Part shown: one piece after another, positions 45,951-56,469 of the stretch
Layout: every line of letters begins with the position of its first letter
Position numbering within the stretch: the first letter of the stretch is position 1
Assembly: GCA_023525975.1 (NCBI GenBank)
Contig: CM042022.1
Coordinates: 64,376,001-64,440,000, forward strand
From: Smallanthus sonchifolius
Taxonomy: Eukaryota > Streptophyta > Magnoliopsida > Asterales > Asteraceae
Reading direction: 5' to 3'
Length of the DNA stretch: 64,000 nucleotides
Translations under genes and position numbers: made by a program
Notes under the pieces: model-generated
What the model was told of the DNA's origin: nothing
The model's database searches: none
The model's input: only the letters and a program-made list of their open reading frames with translations

Positions 45951-46300
45951 ATGGGCTTAAAAATGACAAGGTCAGCTTCTTCCATTATTGCTGAAACAAT
46001 ATAGGATTTCACAGATCAAGGAATCCTCGATCATTCTAATCCTGAACTTTGTTCTTTTACTGATCAAGACATAAAACTCTTGAAGTCAAACAATGTTTTT
46101 CCTCAAAAAACCATTTTTAGGTCTTTCGATTCTGGAACAAAAGTTGATTTGATCTCTAAAACCTAGGTTTGTTTCAGAGTTATCCTTTCACTTTGGGTCT
46201 GTCATATCCCTTTCCTCCACTCATTACCGAGTTCTTCAAGCTTACTGGCCTGAGCTATTCCTAAACAATGCCCATGGTTTGGAGAATTTTAGCAACTCCG
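45951..46300 (+). pseudogene. Antisense ORF of Gy2
   Basis: Opposite to gag-pol, between pol and the 3' LTR. ATG at 45951 in a good context, TAG at 46002, TGA near 46146. 46185-46250 reads PFTLGLSYPFPPLITEFF then KLTGLSYS and a stop, and after it MPMVWRIL. This resembles the 'putative gypsy type transposon' (Transposase_28-like) proteins that Tat/Retand elements carry as extra antisense ORFs. The function of that family is not known. Confidence 0.6.
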
Positions 46301-46370
46301 GAGAGGTTGAATTTTAGCAACTCCGGAGAGAATTTTAGCAACTCCTGAGCTATTCCCAAACCAAAAGGCA
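46250..46370. repeat. Rearranged junction with short duplications in Gy2
   Basis: AATTTTAGCAACTCC occurs three times in about 60 bp, and TGAGCTATTCC(T/C)AAAC occurs at both edges (about 46250 and 46347). RT sequence stops abruptly here after MPFGL. This looks like a deletion repaired with copied filler. Confidence 0.75.
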
Positions 46371-46816
46371 TAGTAATATAACAATAAATAATTATTGGGG
46401 TCATGAAAGCAGTATCATCCTGATCTGAGGGTTCCATCTGACTCTGTTGGAATCCTGATGTAGCATCCATAAATGTTAGCATTTCATGGCCTGCTGTGAC
46501 ATCAACCATAGAGTCAATGTGTGGTAGTGGAAAAGGGTCTTTGGGGCATGCTTGGTTCAAGTTAGTGAAGTCTACACAGACTCTCCATTTCCCGTTCTTC
46601 TTCTAGACTACCACCACATTGGCTAGCCACCTTGGGAATTTTACTTCCCTTATCATTCCTGCCTTTAGCAATCTCTCAAGTTCTTCTTGGATAACGATAT
46701 TCCTTTCTGGTGCGAATTTCCTTCTTTTTTGGTGTATTGGCCTGAAATTGTTATCAACGCCCAATTTATGCGTAATAATCTCTTTAGAGATACTTGTCAT
46801 GTCTTCATGTTTCTAG
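46371..46816 (-). pseudogene. Gy2 reverse transcriptase N-terminus
   Basis: HKLGVDNNFRPIHQKRRKFAPE, EELERLLKAGMIREVKFPRWLANVV (each split by design), a stop, KNGKWRVCVDF, ACPKDPFPLPHID, LTFMDATSGF and ITMPFGL. It ends before the catalytic YMDD block. Confidence 0.85.
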
Positions 46817-46986
46817 GCGAAGGTTGAGGTTCAGCTTTTCAGTAATTCTATGAGTTCCAGTTCAATATCGTTAGGGATATTGGTTCCAACAAGCACCTTG
46901 ATATTAGGATCCTCTGTGCTTAAGGATATTTCTTTAACATCCTGCTCTTTGGTTCCCAAGACGTCTCAGGCTTGTTTCTTTATTTG

Positions 46987-47513
46987 CTACGCTTGCCTGG
47001 TTTTGGCGGAGGCTTTCATTGAAGAAGTATAACAGTCTTTTGCCTCCTGCTGGTCCTTGTTGATCTTCACTACCCCCCAGGGGGTCAGCCTTTTGACACA
47101 TTGGTGATATGATGAGGGTACTGACTTCATGTCATGAATACAAGGTCTCCCTAGAATAATATTATAGCAAGACAAAGAATCAATAACACAAAATTTTTGT
47201 ATAGCATTTACCCCTTCGATGTATATTGGTAGCTTTATCTCTCCAACTGTGTTTTTGATCTCTTCACTGAATCCCACCAGCAATGAGGATTTTGAGACAA
47301 TTTTGGAATCCAGATCCCCATCCTATTTAGGACTTCAAGTTGTATGATGTTCACCGAACTCCCTCCATCAATTAGGATCCTACGGATGAAGTGATTGGCA
47401 ATGTACAGGGTGATCACTAAGCAATCGTGATGAGGATCTTGTACGTCGTCTCTGTCCCCTTCGTCAAAAGAGATCACTTTCGCTTCAGTTAAGCTGGAGG
47501 TCTTGGTAGGCAT
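46987..47513 (-). pseudogene. Gy2 protease region
   Basis: HHDCLVITLYIANHFIRRIL then IDGGSSVNIIQLEVL, the DGGS variant of the aspartic protease motif seen in Tat elements, followed (after a frameshift near 47270) by SCYNIILGRPCIHDMK and STYHQ-like SSYHQCVK. Confidence 0.75.
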
Positions 47514-47857
47514 GTCCCTTTCTCTATTTTTGCTTCCTTGGCGTTTCTCTTAGCTGCAGAATAAGAGGTACCACATATGTCAGACCCACCAGATATAAAA
47601 TTTATTACCTTGGCATCCGGTGGCGGGGATGTTGCTCTCTACGGGATCCTGTCATGATCCTTAGCTTTATTCTTTCCTTTGCTTAGAAATTTTTTGAGAT
47701 GTCCTTTGCTTAAGAGATAACTTATCTCTTTTCGCAGAGCAATCAAATCTCTGGTTACATGGCCGAAGTCCTCGTGGAATGCACACCACTTGGACTTGTC
47801 CTTCCATCCAGTGTTCTTCTCAAATTTGCGAGGCCACCTAGCTTTTTCACCAAGATC

Positions 47858-49336
47858 CTACATAGCAAATAATAAACCTGTTGTATCCAGAGAAAAATAG
47901 TATTCAGACAATGTAGGATAATCTTCTTCGTCTTCATCATCCTCCACAACATTAATCATGTGATTGTTAGGCTTATAATAAGGCTTGGATCTATAAGGCT
48001 TGAAGGGTGCAGATTCAGTCTTCTGGTTGGGTTGACTGTCACTGGTTGAAGCATCCATCCTTTTCTGGATCTTTTTATCATCCTCGAGCCTTATGAATCT
48101 TAATGCCTGGTTCCTAACTTCGTCAAGGTTCCTACAGGAATTCCTAAAAAGGTCCTCACAGAATTGCGAGTCCTTCTTCAACCCCATCTTGAATGACTGG
48201 ACTGCAGTGGCAACGTCAAGATTCGAGATATCTAGGGATTCCCGGCCAAACTTGCTGACGTAATCCCGAAGGGATTCTCCGGTACTCTGAGTTATCCTGT
48301 ATAAGTCACTTGTCAACCTTTCAAACGTTCTGCTGCAAGAGAATTGGTTATTAAACAAGTTGATTAAATGAGCAAATGAAGTTATCGAATAAGGTTTAAC
48401 GTTAAGTAGCCATTTCAAGGATGATCCTGTTAAGGTAGATCCAAAGCCTTTGCATAAGCAGGCTTCCTTTAGGTCCAAGGGAATGGGGTTTATCTCCATC
48501 CTTTCCATGTACTGCGCGACGTTCTCCTCATGATCTGTAGTTTGATCGTCAACTTCATGTTAGGAGTCTGGAAGCGCTTCGGGATCTTAGCATCATATAT
48601 CGGTGGAGCAAATCTGGAGATTCTGTGACTGGCAGAGGACATCTCCGGTATAGGATGGACTACACCTGGTACGCTGGAGATCATTTCTCTTAACTTCTTC
48701 AGCTCGTTGTCCATGGACGGAGTGATTACTGTATCCTGTTCGTTAGTGTTTGAAAATTGATTAAAACTGTTACCGATATCAGGATTTCGGAATTATGGTC
48801 CGGAGTAACTTCAAGATCCTGATTTGTAGTAGCTCTGATAGCCGGAATTGTGCCAACTGTAGTGATCCCGGTTTGCATGGGAAGGAAGTCTCCCTTATGG
48901 ATTCCTGAGGATCCTGAATAATTAAAATCCAGGATCCTTGGTTGCAGTGGAGTTGTCACTTCCACTTGTTTCTTTGATTCTTTGACATTTTCAAGCTCTC
49001 TGAACAACATCAGGTTAGTGTTTTTCTGTAGCTCCATCTGTTTCTTCAGTTCTGAAAACAGATTGAGGATATCATCATTTGAAACTTGCATAGGTCCTCC
49101 TGCAGGTGTCCGGATCTCAAAAAACCCGCAGAAGTAGTCTGCTTCGGCTGATTAACATTCTTTTGGAATGGAGGAGGAGGAGGAACAGGGTTGTTCAACC
49201 CAGAGCTTGAAGACGGAGCAGAAACAGAAACATTTTTTGATTGGGTCGAAATTTTTGAAATCACTTTGGAAAGATAATGATTGAATGAAAACTTTAGTAA
49301 GGATTTGAAGATGAAAAGCACCACTTGCCCCATGGT
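47858..49336 (-). pseudogene. Gy2 gag
   Basis: Start placed at the MGQVVLF methionine near 49336, which overlaps the primer-site region. Proline-rich and coiled-coil parts (48726-49200) precede the gag core: APPIYDAKIPKRFQTP, ACLCKGFGSTLTGSSLKWL, LINLFNNQFSCSR, LRDYVSKFGRE, FKMGLKKDSQFCEDL. At least two frameshifts (about 49090, 48530). Confidence 0.78.
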
Positions 49337-49347
49337 GAGCGCCAAAT
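49325..49347 (-). other. Gy2 primer-binding region
   Basis: Element sense TTTGGCGCTCACCATGGGGC, close to the TGGCGCC-type sites of Tat and Athila elements, about 10 bp from the LTR end. The tRNA identity is not certain. Confidence 0.6.
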
Positions 49348-49356
49348 TGTTTTGGG

Positions 49357-49425
49357 TGAAAATCAACCAGGGTAATTTTGTAACCAAACTTAGTAAGTGA
49401 GGTAGTGTGCTTGTACTATCGATGT
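49357..49425 (-). repeat. Gy2 5' LTR stump
   Basis: 69 bp matching the inner end of the 3' LTR (45110-45180), then interrupted by the Gy3 LTR. GATGT at 49421-49425 would be the target duplication of Gy3. Confidence 0.75.
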
Positions 49426-50484
49426 TGTCACACCCCCAATTTTGACTAACGGAGTTTTACCATTTTCGGAAGTGACAAACCAGGATCTCAGTCATTAGTT
49501 ACATTGAACGACTCTACATGGGACTCAAATGAAAATATCATATTAATCAGAGTTTAATGCGGAAGCGTAAGCGCAAAACACACGCGTCCAAAAAGTCCAA
49601 AAGTCCAAACCAAATACAATTCAAAACAAAGTCCAAACAATTTAATGAAACATCAATCAATAGGAGAATCCCATGCATGTCCTATATGTGCACCTGTGCC
49701 TTATCTTAGCGATCTGAGAAAACATGTATGAAAAGATGTCAACACGAGGTTGGTGAGTTCACAGGTTTTAGTATATAAATAAACGTTTACCAGATTATTG
49801 ATCATTCAATATGTATAGGTAGCTAACCTATGTTCATGTTTAACTTAAGCGCTCGAAACCGAAGCTGACTGTTTATTTATTTGCATCCTGCCAGTTCTAT
49901 CAACCCCGACGATGTGAGTATGCTAACATTTCACCCGTTCGATCTCCAATCGAGTTAGCGGGACTAACGCGGGTGGGATTTGTCAATCCCAGTAGTACTA
50001 CTAAACATTAACTTGCTAAGATCCATATTAATGGTTCGATGTGTGTTGAGGACTTTCAGTGATAGCGTGTTACACTTAGCTTTGACATTGATAACATATG
50101 AATACAATATTCCAAAAATAGTTTGCGACATGTTTTCTCCCCCAAGATAAAACAGTAAAAGGGGCCGTGAAAGTGGGTAGTAATCACACAAGTAAGAGAT
50201 TGAAATCTCAAGCGTTAGCCTGACACGGCTCACGAATGCCCTAGAATTACAACATAACTGTTAGGGACTTAATGGGATTTGTGATGACACACGGAGGATT
50301 AGAACGTCTTTAAATATTCTAAAGATTAATGGGTAAACAAACGAGTTTACGGAAATACGGATTTTTAAATTAGTATAAATGCGTTTCGCGATAAATGACA
50401 AATAATATATAATAATTATTGTTTTGAAAATAAAAATATAAATATCAATAAAAACATTCTGACAACAGGTTTTCTCACACACGA

Positions 50485-50965
50485 TGTAGGTCCAGGTAAC
50501 TCAGCTACTGATCAAACTCGTGATATGACGTTGCTATAACACGAAGTGCGGAATCCTTCGCGTTACCGATTTGTATACTAATTGACAATTCACGTAAATA
50601 AACTTCTTGATTATATTCAGAATAACAATGGTTACAGACTCAATCAGACAATTGTTTCTCTCTCAGATCGATCTCTGTTAACCTCTGTCTAATGACTCTG
50701 TAACACATATATATAGAACCAAAACTGCTGTAAGCGAACTTAGTTAAGTTCGCCTGAAACAGTCTAAGCGAACTTAACAAGTTCGCCTCAGATATGCCTA
50801 AGCGAACTTATTAAGTTCGCCTCTGTTAGAGCAGGCGAGCTTAACAAGTTCGCCTCTAGGCTTACTAGTAAAAACACTTAGCAACTTTACAATTTCATAA
50901 CAAAACATAAAGACACAAAATCTAACTATTACAAGCTTTTGTCATTACAATTCTATGTCCTAACA
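50485..50965 (-). repeat. Solo LTR of the Co4 family
   Basis: 481 bp, closely matching the Co4 LTRs from TGTAGGTCCAGG to CCTAACA, with target duplication CACGA at 50480-50484 and 50966-50970. It contains four AAGCGAACTT...AAGTTCGCCT palindromes (about 50735-50850) and a TATATATAG box near 50708. It arose by recombination between LTRs of a full element. Confidence 0.95.
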
Positions 50966-51200
50966 CACGACCGTGCATAAGACAAGGCACGACCGTGTTA
51001 AGGCTACGTGTGCGACCGTGCTGGTCACCGGCACGGTCGTGCTGGTCAAACAGAAGACACATCAAGGATGATCACTAGGCACGACCATGTCTGAGCCAGG
51101 CACGACCGTGTCTAGGGTTTTGAGGCACGACCAGGTCTACCCAAGAGGCACGACCGGGTCAGAGGGTGAGGCACGACCGTGCTAAAAACCGGGACGACCG
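50966..51200. repeat. GGCACG-palindrome cluster in Gy3 LTR
   Basis: About ten copies of the GGCACGACCGTGCC type, including one inverted form (GGCACGGTCGTGC near 51020). The solo LTR sits in the first copy. Confidence 0.85.
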
Positions 51201-52007
51201 TGTGTCCTGGGTTTACAGTTACAGAGTTTAACAGAATAACCAAATAAATCCAAATCCGTTTGGTTTCGATCGCGATTGACCAAAAGGATATGGGGTTCTG
51301 TTTAACAGTAATATGCGAATCATAGGGTGGTTTTAATTGTGTAAACACCGAGATTTAGATCGATTAATTTCCCGATTTGATACCAAAACTCTAGCTACGA
51401 ACACGAGATCAATTTGAATAATCTGGATAAGTTTACTCACTGAAATCATAGGGAGTTTATAGAATGGATGATCACGAAACTATCCCTGTAGTTTAATTGC
51501 ATTGATATTGAGTCTCGGGTTGAGATTGATTAAACCGATTAGAAGATGAACCCTAGATTCGGTACATGACCAATTCAATGATATAAACCTGAATTGGCTT
51601 AGGGCTTTTGTTCCAGAAGTAAAAAAACAAAAGTAAACATGAAACAAATTACCAGAAACATTGACGGATCGATGGAGTTCGAGTAAACGTAGGTTCGTCG
51701 GCAGAGGGGTTGTCTCCGGTGACTTTTGCTGCTTCTCTGGCCAAATGGAAATGCGCAAAAGCTTCTGGGAGGTACGAGTGAAGTGTGCAAAGGGTTTGAT
51801 TATGTAAATGATATGCACATTTTTGCAAATTTGTTGATACAAAATGATGAAGACGACGGTTACGGGTTTATGGCTCTTAATTCGCAATAAGAGTCATCAA
51901 AGACGAATTGAATCGATTAAATGATTATTAAACTCATCATTGTGGCGTGTTTCCGTTAGGGTCGGTTGATTGGAGGAATTATTGCTTTAATTCGCGTTGT
52001 AACTGCA

Positions 52008-52105
52008 CGAGGCGCGACTGTGCCTTCACACCGGGCACGACCGTGCCAGAACACTAGGCGCGACAGTGCCAAAACATGGCACGACCGTGCCTACTAGGGT
52101 TTTTG
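52008..52105. repeat. Second palindrome cluster in Gy3 LTR
   Basis: Four copies of the GGCGCGACTGTGCC/GGCACGACCGTGCC type. Confidence 0.8.
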
Positions 52106-52232
52106 GTAAATTACAAAATCAGTCCTTGCAACTTCAGCTTTGACAGAATTGATCCCTTAGTTTTAGAATTGAGTTAACTGAGTTAGGATTTAACTGAATT
52201 TGACTAATGATGTTGACCTGAAAAGTTCGGAT

Positions 52233-52349
52233 TGTCACATCATCCCCTAGTTGAAAGAATTTTCGTCCCGAAAATTAAAATAATAAAAAAAAATTTCTGG
52301 ATGTCACATCATCCCATAGTTGAAAGAATTTTCGTCCCGAAAATTAAAA
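52233..52349 (-). repeat. Duplicated LTR edge and polypurine tract of Gy3
   Basis: 48 bp (52233-52280) beginning TGTCACATCATCCC is repeated at 52302-52349 with one mismatch. Each copy holds the LTR end and the adjacent AGGGGATGA-type purine tract in element sense. Confidence 0.85.
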
Positions 52350-52379
52350 CAGTACCTTAAGAGATTGACGTGGAGTGCT

Positions 52380-53800
52380 TGAACAGATTAGGATATTTGC
52401 GCATCATCTGATCCTCACGCTCCCACGTGAATTCCGATCCGCGTTTCGAGTTCCAACGGACTCTAACAATAGGAATTTTACTGCATTTTAACGCTTTGAC
52501 TTCCCTATCCATATTTTCCACTGGTTCTTTGACGAAACGTAACTATTCATCAATGTGTAGTTCCTCAAGAGGAACCGCGAGTGACTCGTCTGCCAGACAT
52601 TTCTTCAAGTTTGAGACGTGAAAGACATAGTGTACACCACTAAGTTCTTCAGGTAGGTCCAGTTGATATGCTACTGGACCAATTCTCTTCATTATCTTGA
52701 ATGGTCCAACATAACAAGGATTCAGTTTGCCTCGTTTCCTAAAACGAATGACATCCTTCCAAGGTGACACTTTTAACAAGACCATATCCCTTACTTGAAA
52801 TTCTAACGGTTTACGACGCTTATCGGCATAGCTCTTTCGATGATCACGAGCTGCTGCTGCCATATGGTTTCTAATTTGAACGATTTTCTCAGAAGTTTCA
52901 AGTACGAGTTCAGGACCTGTAAGTTGACTATCCCCAAACTCGGCCCAACAAATAGGAGAACGATATTTCCGTCCGTATAGTGCTTCAAATGGAGCTTCTT
53001 TGATGCTAGTGTGATAATTGTTGTGTAGGAGAACTCCACCAACGGTAGGTGAGAGTCCCAAGTGTTACCGAAATCCATCACACAAGCTCGTAGCATGTCT
53101 TCCAGGGTTTGAATTGTACTCTCCGTCTGGCCATCAGTTTGAGGATGGTATGTTGTGCTAATATCTAGACGCGTGCCTAAAGCTTTATGTAACGATTGCC
53201 AGAAATGAGAGGTGAATCGTGCATCATAATTCGAAATGATTGAGATTGGCACCCCGTGCTGAGAGACTACTTCTTTCAAGTAAACACGAGTAAGCTTATC
53301 CATTTTGTCGGTTTCCTTAATTGCTAAGAAGTGAGTGGACTTTGTTAAACGATCAACTATTACCCAAATGTTATCACATACGGTAGGAGTTCATGGCTAT
53401 TTTGTGATAAACTCCATGGATATCTGCTCCCATTTCCACATGGGAATCCCTGGTTGTTGGAGAAGACCGGAAGGCTTTTGTTATTCAACTTTGACCTTCG
53501 CGCAAGTCAGGCACTTGCTCACATAGGTGGCTATATCGGTCTTCATCTTTGGCCACCAATACAGCACCTTTAGATCATGATACATCTTGTCAGAACCTGG
53601 ATTAATAGAGTAACGAGATTTATGAGTTTCATCCATGACCAGTTCCCTTAAATTTCCAAATATTGGAACCCATATTCGCTCAGCGAAGTAGCGAATACCG
53701 TCAAATTTGACCTCGAGTTGTGCTTCCATATCGCGTGTACCTTCCAGCGGTAGGTTTTCCTTTTTCAGAGCTTCAAGTTGAGCATTACAGATTTTGTCAG
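52380..53800 (-). pseudogene. Gy3 integrase and C-terminal end
   Basis: HHCC finger region (YWWPKMKTDIATYVSKCLTC), DARFTSHFWQSLHK, YHPQTDGQTESTIQTLEDML (split by design), LKVSPWKDVIRF, CYVGPFKIM and VFHVSNLKKCL. Frameshifts near 53050, 53400 and 52540. The chromodomain-like tail is only partly readable. Confidence 0.82.
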
Positions 53801-55298
53801 GTAATCCGGGGTGAATAGTAAGTTGTAGTGCTCAAACTCGTTTGGGCTTAGTTTCCTTTCTACTTAGGGCATCAGCTACAACATTAGCCTTACCCGGATG
53901 ATACCGGATCGCACAGTCATAGTCATTCAAGAGTTCGACCCAACGACGCCGCCTCATGTTCAGCTCTTTTTGCTCGAAGATATGATGAAGACTCTTATGA
54001 TCGGTGTAGATAGTGTACTTGGTACCGTACAAGTAGTGTCTCCATATCTTAAGTGCGAAAACTACAGCCCTCAACTCTAGATCATGAGTGGTGTAGTTTT
54101 CTCGTGAATCTTTAGTTGACGCGAAGCATATGTGATCACCTTTTCTCATTGCATTAATACACAACCTAAACCCTGAATAGATGCATCGCAATACACCACA
54201 AAATCATCCGTTCCCTCCGGAAGAGCTATAATAGGTGCACTGCAAAGTTTCTGCTTAAGATGTTGGAATGTTGACTCTTGGTTATCGCCCCAGTTATAGG
54301 CTTTACCCTTTTGAGTTAAGGCAGTGAGAGGTTGTGTGATCTTATAGAATCCCTCGATGAATCGACGGTAATATCCAGCCAATCCCAGAAATTGTCGCAC
54401 CTCAGTCGAAGTCGTCGGTGCTGACCAATTCTATATGGTTTCAATCTCTGATGGATCGACATATATTCCCTTCTCGTTAACCACATGTCCTAAGAATTGA
54501 ACTTCTCAAATCCAGAATTCACACTTGGAAAACTTAGCATACAGCTGCTCCTTTTTAAATAATTCCAGGATTAAACGTAGATGTTCCTCATGTTCCTCCT
54601 TGATCTTGGAGTAAATGTGAATGTCGTCGATGAAAACGATTACAAATTGATCAAGGTATGGCTTACACACACGGTTTATGAGGTCCATGAATACCGCAGG
54701 TGCGTATCCGAAAGGCATGACCATAAATTCATAGTGGTCGTACCTTGTCCTGAAAGCAGTCTTAGAGATATCCTCATCTCGGACTTTCAATTGATGGTAA
54801 CCGGACCTAAGATCTATCTTGGAATAGAAACTTGATCCTTGGAGTTGATAAAAAAAGATCATCTATACGAGGCAAGGGATAACGATTCTTGATTGTCACT
54901 TTATTTAGTTCATGATAGTCGATGCACATACGGAAAGTCCCGTCCTTCTTCTTGACAAACAGGATCGGGGCTCCCCATGGCGATGAGCTTGGTCGGATGA
55001 AACCTTTATCCAACAATTCCTGTAACTGAGTATATAGCTCTTGCAATTCACTAGGTGCCAGTCTATAAGGTGCCCAAGCAAACGGTGCCGCTCCGGGTGC
55101 TAGATCGATTTGAAATTCAACTTGACGGTGTGGTGGCAGGCCAGGAAAATCCTCGGGAAATATTTCCAGAAATTCACGAACGATGGGAATATCATCAATC
55201 TTCTTCTCTTCTGATGGTTGCTCAGCAACGAGAGCCAAAATAGCAGTATGCCCTTTTTTAAGGAATTTATTTGCTTTCATAAAGGATATGATGCCCAT
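53801..55298 (-). pseudogene. Gy3 reverse transcriptase and RNase H
   Basis: RT: FRMCIDYHELNKVTIKNRYP, KIDLRSGYHQLK, YEFMVMPFG, FVIVFIDDIHIYSK (catalytic FIDD intact). RNase H: VYCDASIQGLGCVL, HDLELRAVVFALK, YTDHKSLHHIF and VVADALSRKE. Frame breaks near 54850, 54500, 54420 and 54150. Confidence 0.85.
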
Positions 55299-55387
55299 GA
55301 CTGCACCAACCTTTTCGCCTTGAACGGAAAGGGTTTCTCCACTCGGGAGAGGAATGCGAATAATTTTCTCGGGACAAATGATTTCAG

Positions 55388-55717
55388 CTAGTTTTTAGAT
55401 AACCAATCCATGCCGACAATTACATGAAAACTACCAAGTGTGACCGACATAAGGTCGATATCAAGTTTATGACTAGCTAGCTCAAGCTTATATCCCCTAA
55501 GAATGTGAGTTGCTTCTATTATTTGACCATCAGCTATCTCTATTACATACTTAGCTTCTAACTGAGTTGGAGTTCCTTTTATCATATCACTAAGTTTCTT
55601 AGATATAAAACTCCTATCAGCACCAGTGTCAAAAAGGACAGAAACAAAGTAATTATTTAAGAGAAACTTGCCGGTGACCACATTAAGATCATAACGAGCT
55701 TCTCCAGATCCTAGCAC
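55388..55717 (-). pseudogene. Gy3 aspartic protease
   Basis: LFDTGADRSFISKKL active site, VIEIADG flap-like region and FHVIVGMDWLSKN at the end. Confidence 0.85.
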
Positions 55718-55739
55718 GAAGGCACGTCCCTTCGCACCA

Positions 55740-56400
55740 TTCCCTCCGTTATTGCCATTCTTGCCACCATTGTTGTTATTCTGATTAGGGTTGTGGTTTC
55801 CATTACCTCCCTTCTTTAACTGAGGACAATTCTTCCAAAAATGTCCCTATTTCCCACACTCGAAACAACCCTTTGTAGACCCAGGCTTCTTGGCTTGCAA
55901 CTCACCCCTACAATCTTTGGCAGCATGGCCTATTTTGCCACACCGCTGACAACGGTTGCAAACCCCGAAGTGATGGAAGTTGCACTTGTTACACTTAGGA
56001 GATTTTCCCGCATAACCACCCTGATTTTGACTTGAAGAGGTCGTCTGGTTGAAGTTCTTAGTTGGCTAAAACCTACGCTGCAGCTGCTGGGGTCCTTTAG
56101 AGCTGGAACGTGAGTTGGAGTGGTGATCAAACCTGCGTTTATGATTGTCGGTGGATTTAGAGACCGAACCCCCCGGGGGTAAAGTCCCTTGAGTCACCGC
56201 CTGATTGGTTAACTTGTGGGGTAGTCTGATCGTCTACTGGATGATGACAGGGTTGGATGAAGTAACCATACTTTGAATCTGTGGCACTAGACCTCCAATA
56301 TACAGATCAATCCTCTTGTAGTCTGGAGTCACCATATGTGGGCACATGGTAGCAAGCTCATGGGAGCGAGTGGTATACAACTCAATTTCAGAACCTATTT
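55740..56400 (-). pseudogene. Gy3 gag C-terminal half
   Basis: HELATMCPHMVTPDY and YIGGLVPQIQ near 56300-56380, zinc knuckles RCQRCGKIGHAAKDC near 55930 and CFECGK-stop-GHFWKNC near 55850. The N-terminal half is absent. Confidence 0.78.
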
Positions 56401-56443
56401 CTAACTGGACGACCCAAGACCACGATGGCTTGGGTTCCTATTT

Positions 56444-56469
56444 CTAACTGATTCTCGTTGTTTATGTAG
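56444..56469 (+). promoter_or_regulatory. Putative branch site and acceptor at Co6 gag-pol junction
   Basis: CTAAC at 56444-56448, TGA at 56449-56451 and TTTATGTAG ending at 56469; pol starts GGACAACC at 56470. Same as Co4. Confidence 0.5.

Larger units (their letters stand above)
45107..49425 (-). mobile_element. Gy2: Tat-lineage Ty3/gypsy remnant
   Basis: Its 3' LTR at about 45107-45705 shares its first 69 bp with 49357-49425, the stump of its 5' LTR. Between them in element sense are a primer site, gag, protease and a truncated RT, then a jump to an antisense ORF. The later part of RT, RNase H and integrase are missing. The 5' LTR is cut by Gy3 at 49426. Lineage is called from the gag and RT blocks and the antisense ORF. 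Confidence 0.8.
49426..52239 (-). repeat. Gy3 3' LTR (with solo LTR inside)
   Basis: Ends TGTCACACCC and GTCACA. About 2.33 kb without the inserted solo LTR. It has two palindrome clusters (50966-51200 and 52008-52105), as in Gy1. Confidence 0.82.
49426..56400 (-). mobile_element. Gy3: second chromovirus-type Ty3/gypsy, 5' truncated
   Basis: Same lineage as Gy1 by gag, RT and integrase blocks and by LTR layout. It keeps the 3' LTR (49426-52239), pol, protease and half of gag. The 5' end is lost at a junction with Co6 near 56400. There are many frameshifts. Confidence 0.85.

Noticed and set aside
51480..51887. 135-codon open frame on the minus strand in the Gy3 LTR
   Set aside because: It lies in LTR sequence without recognisable domains; treated as chance.
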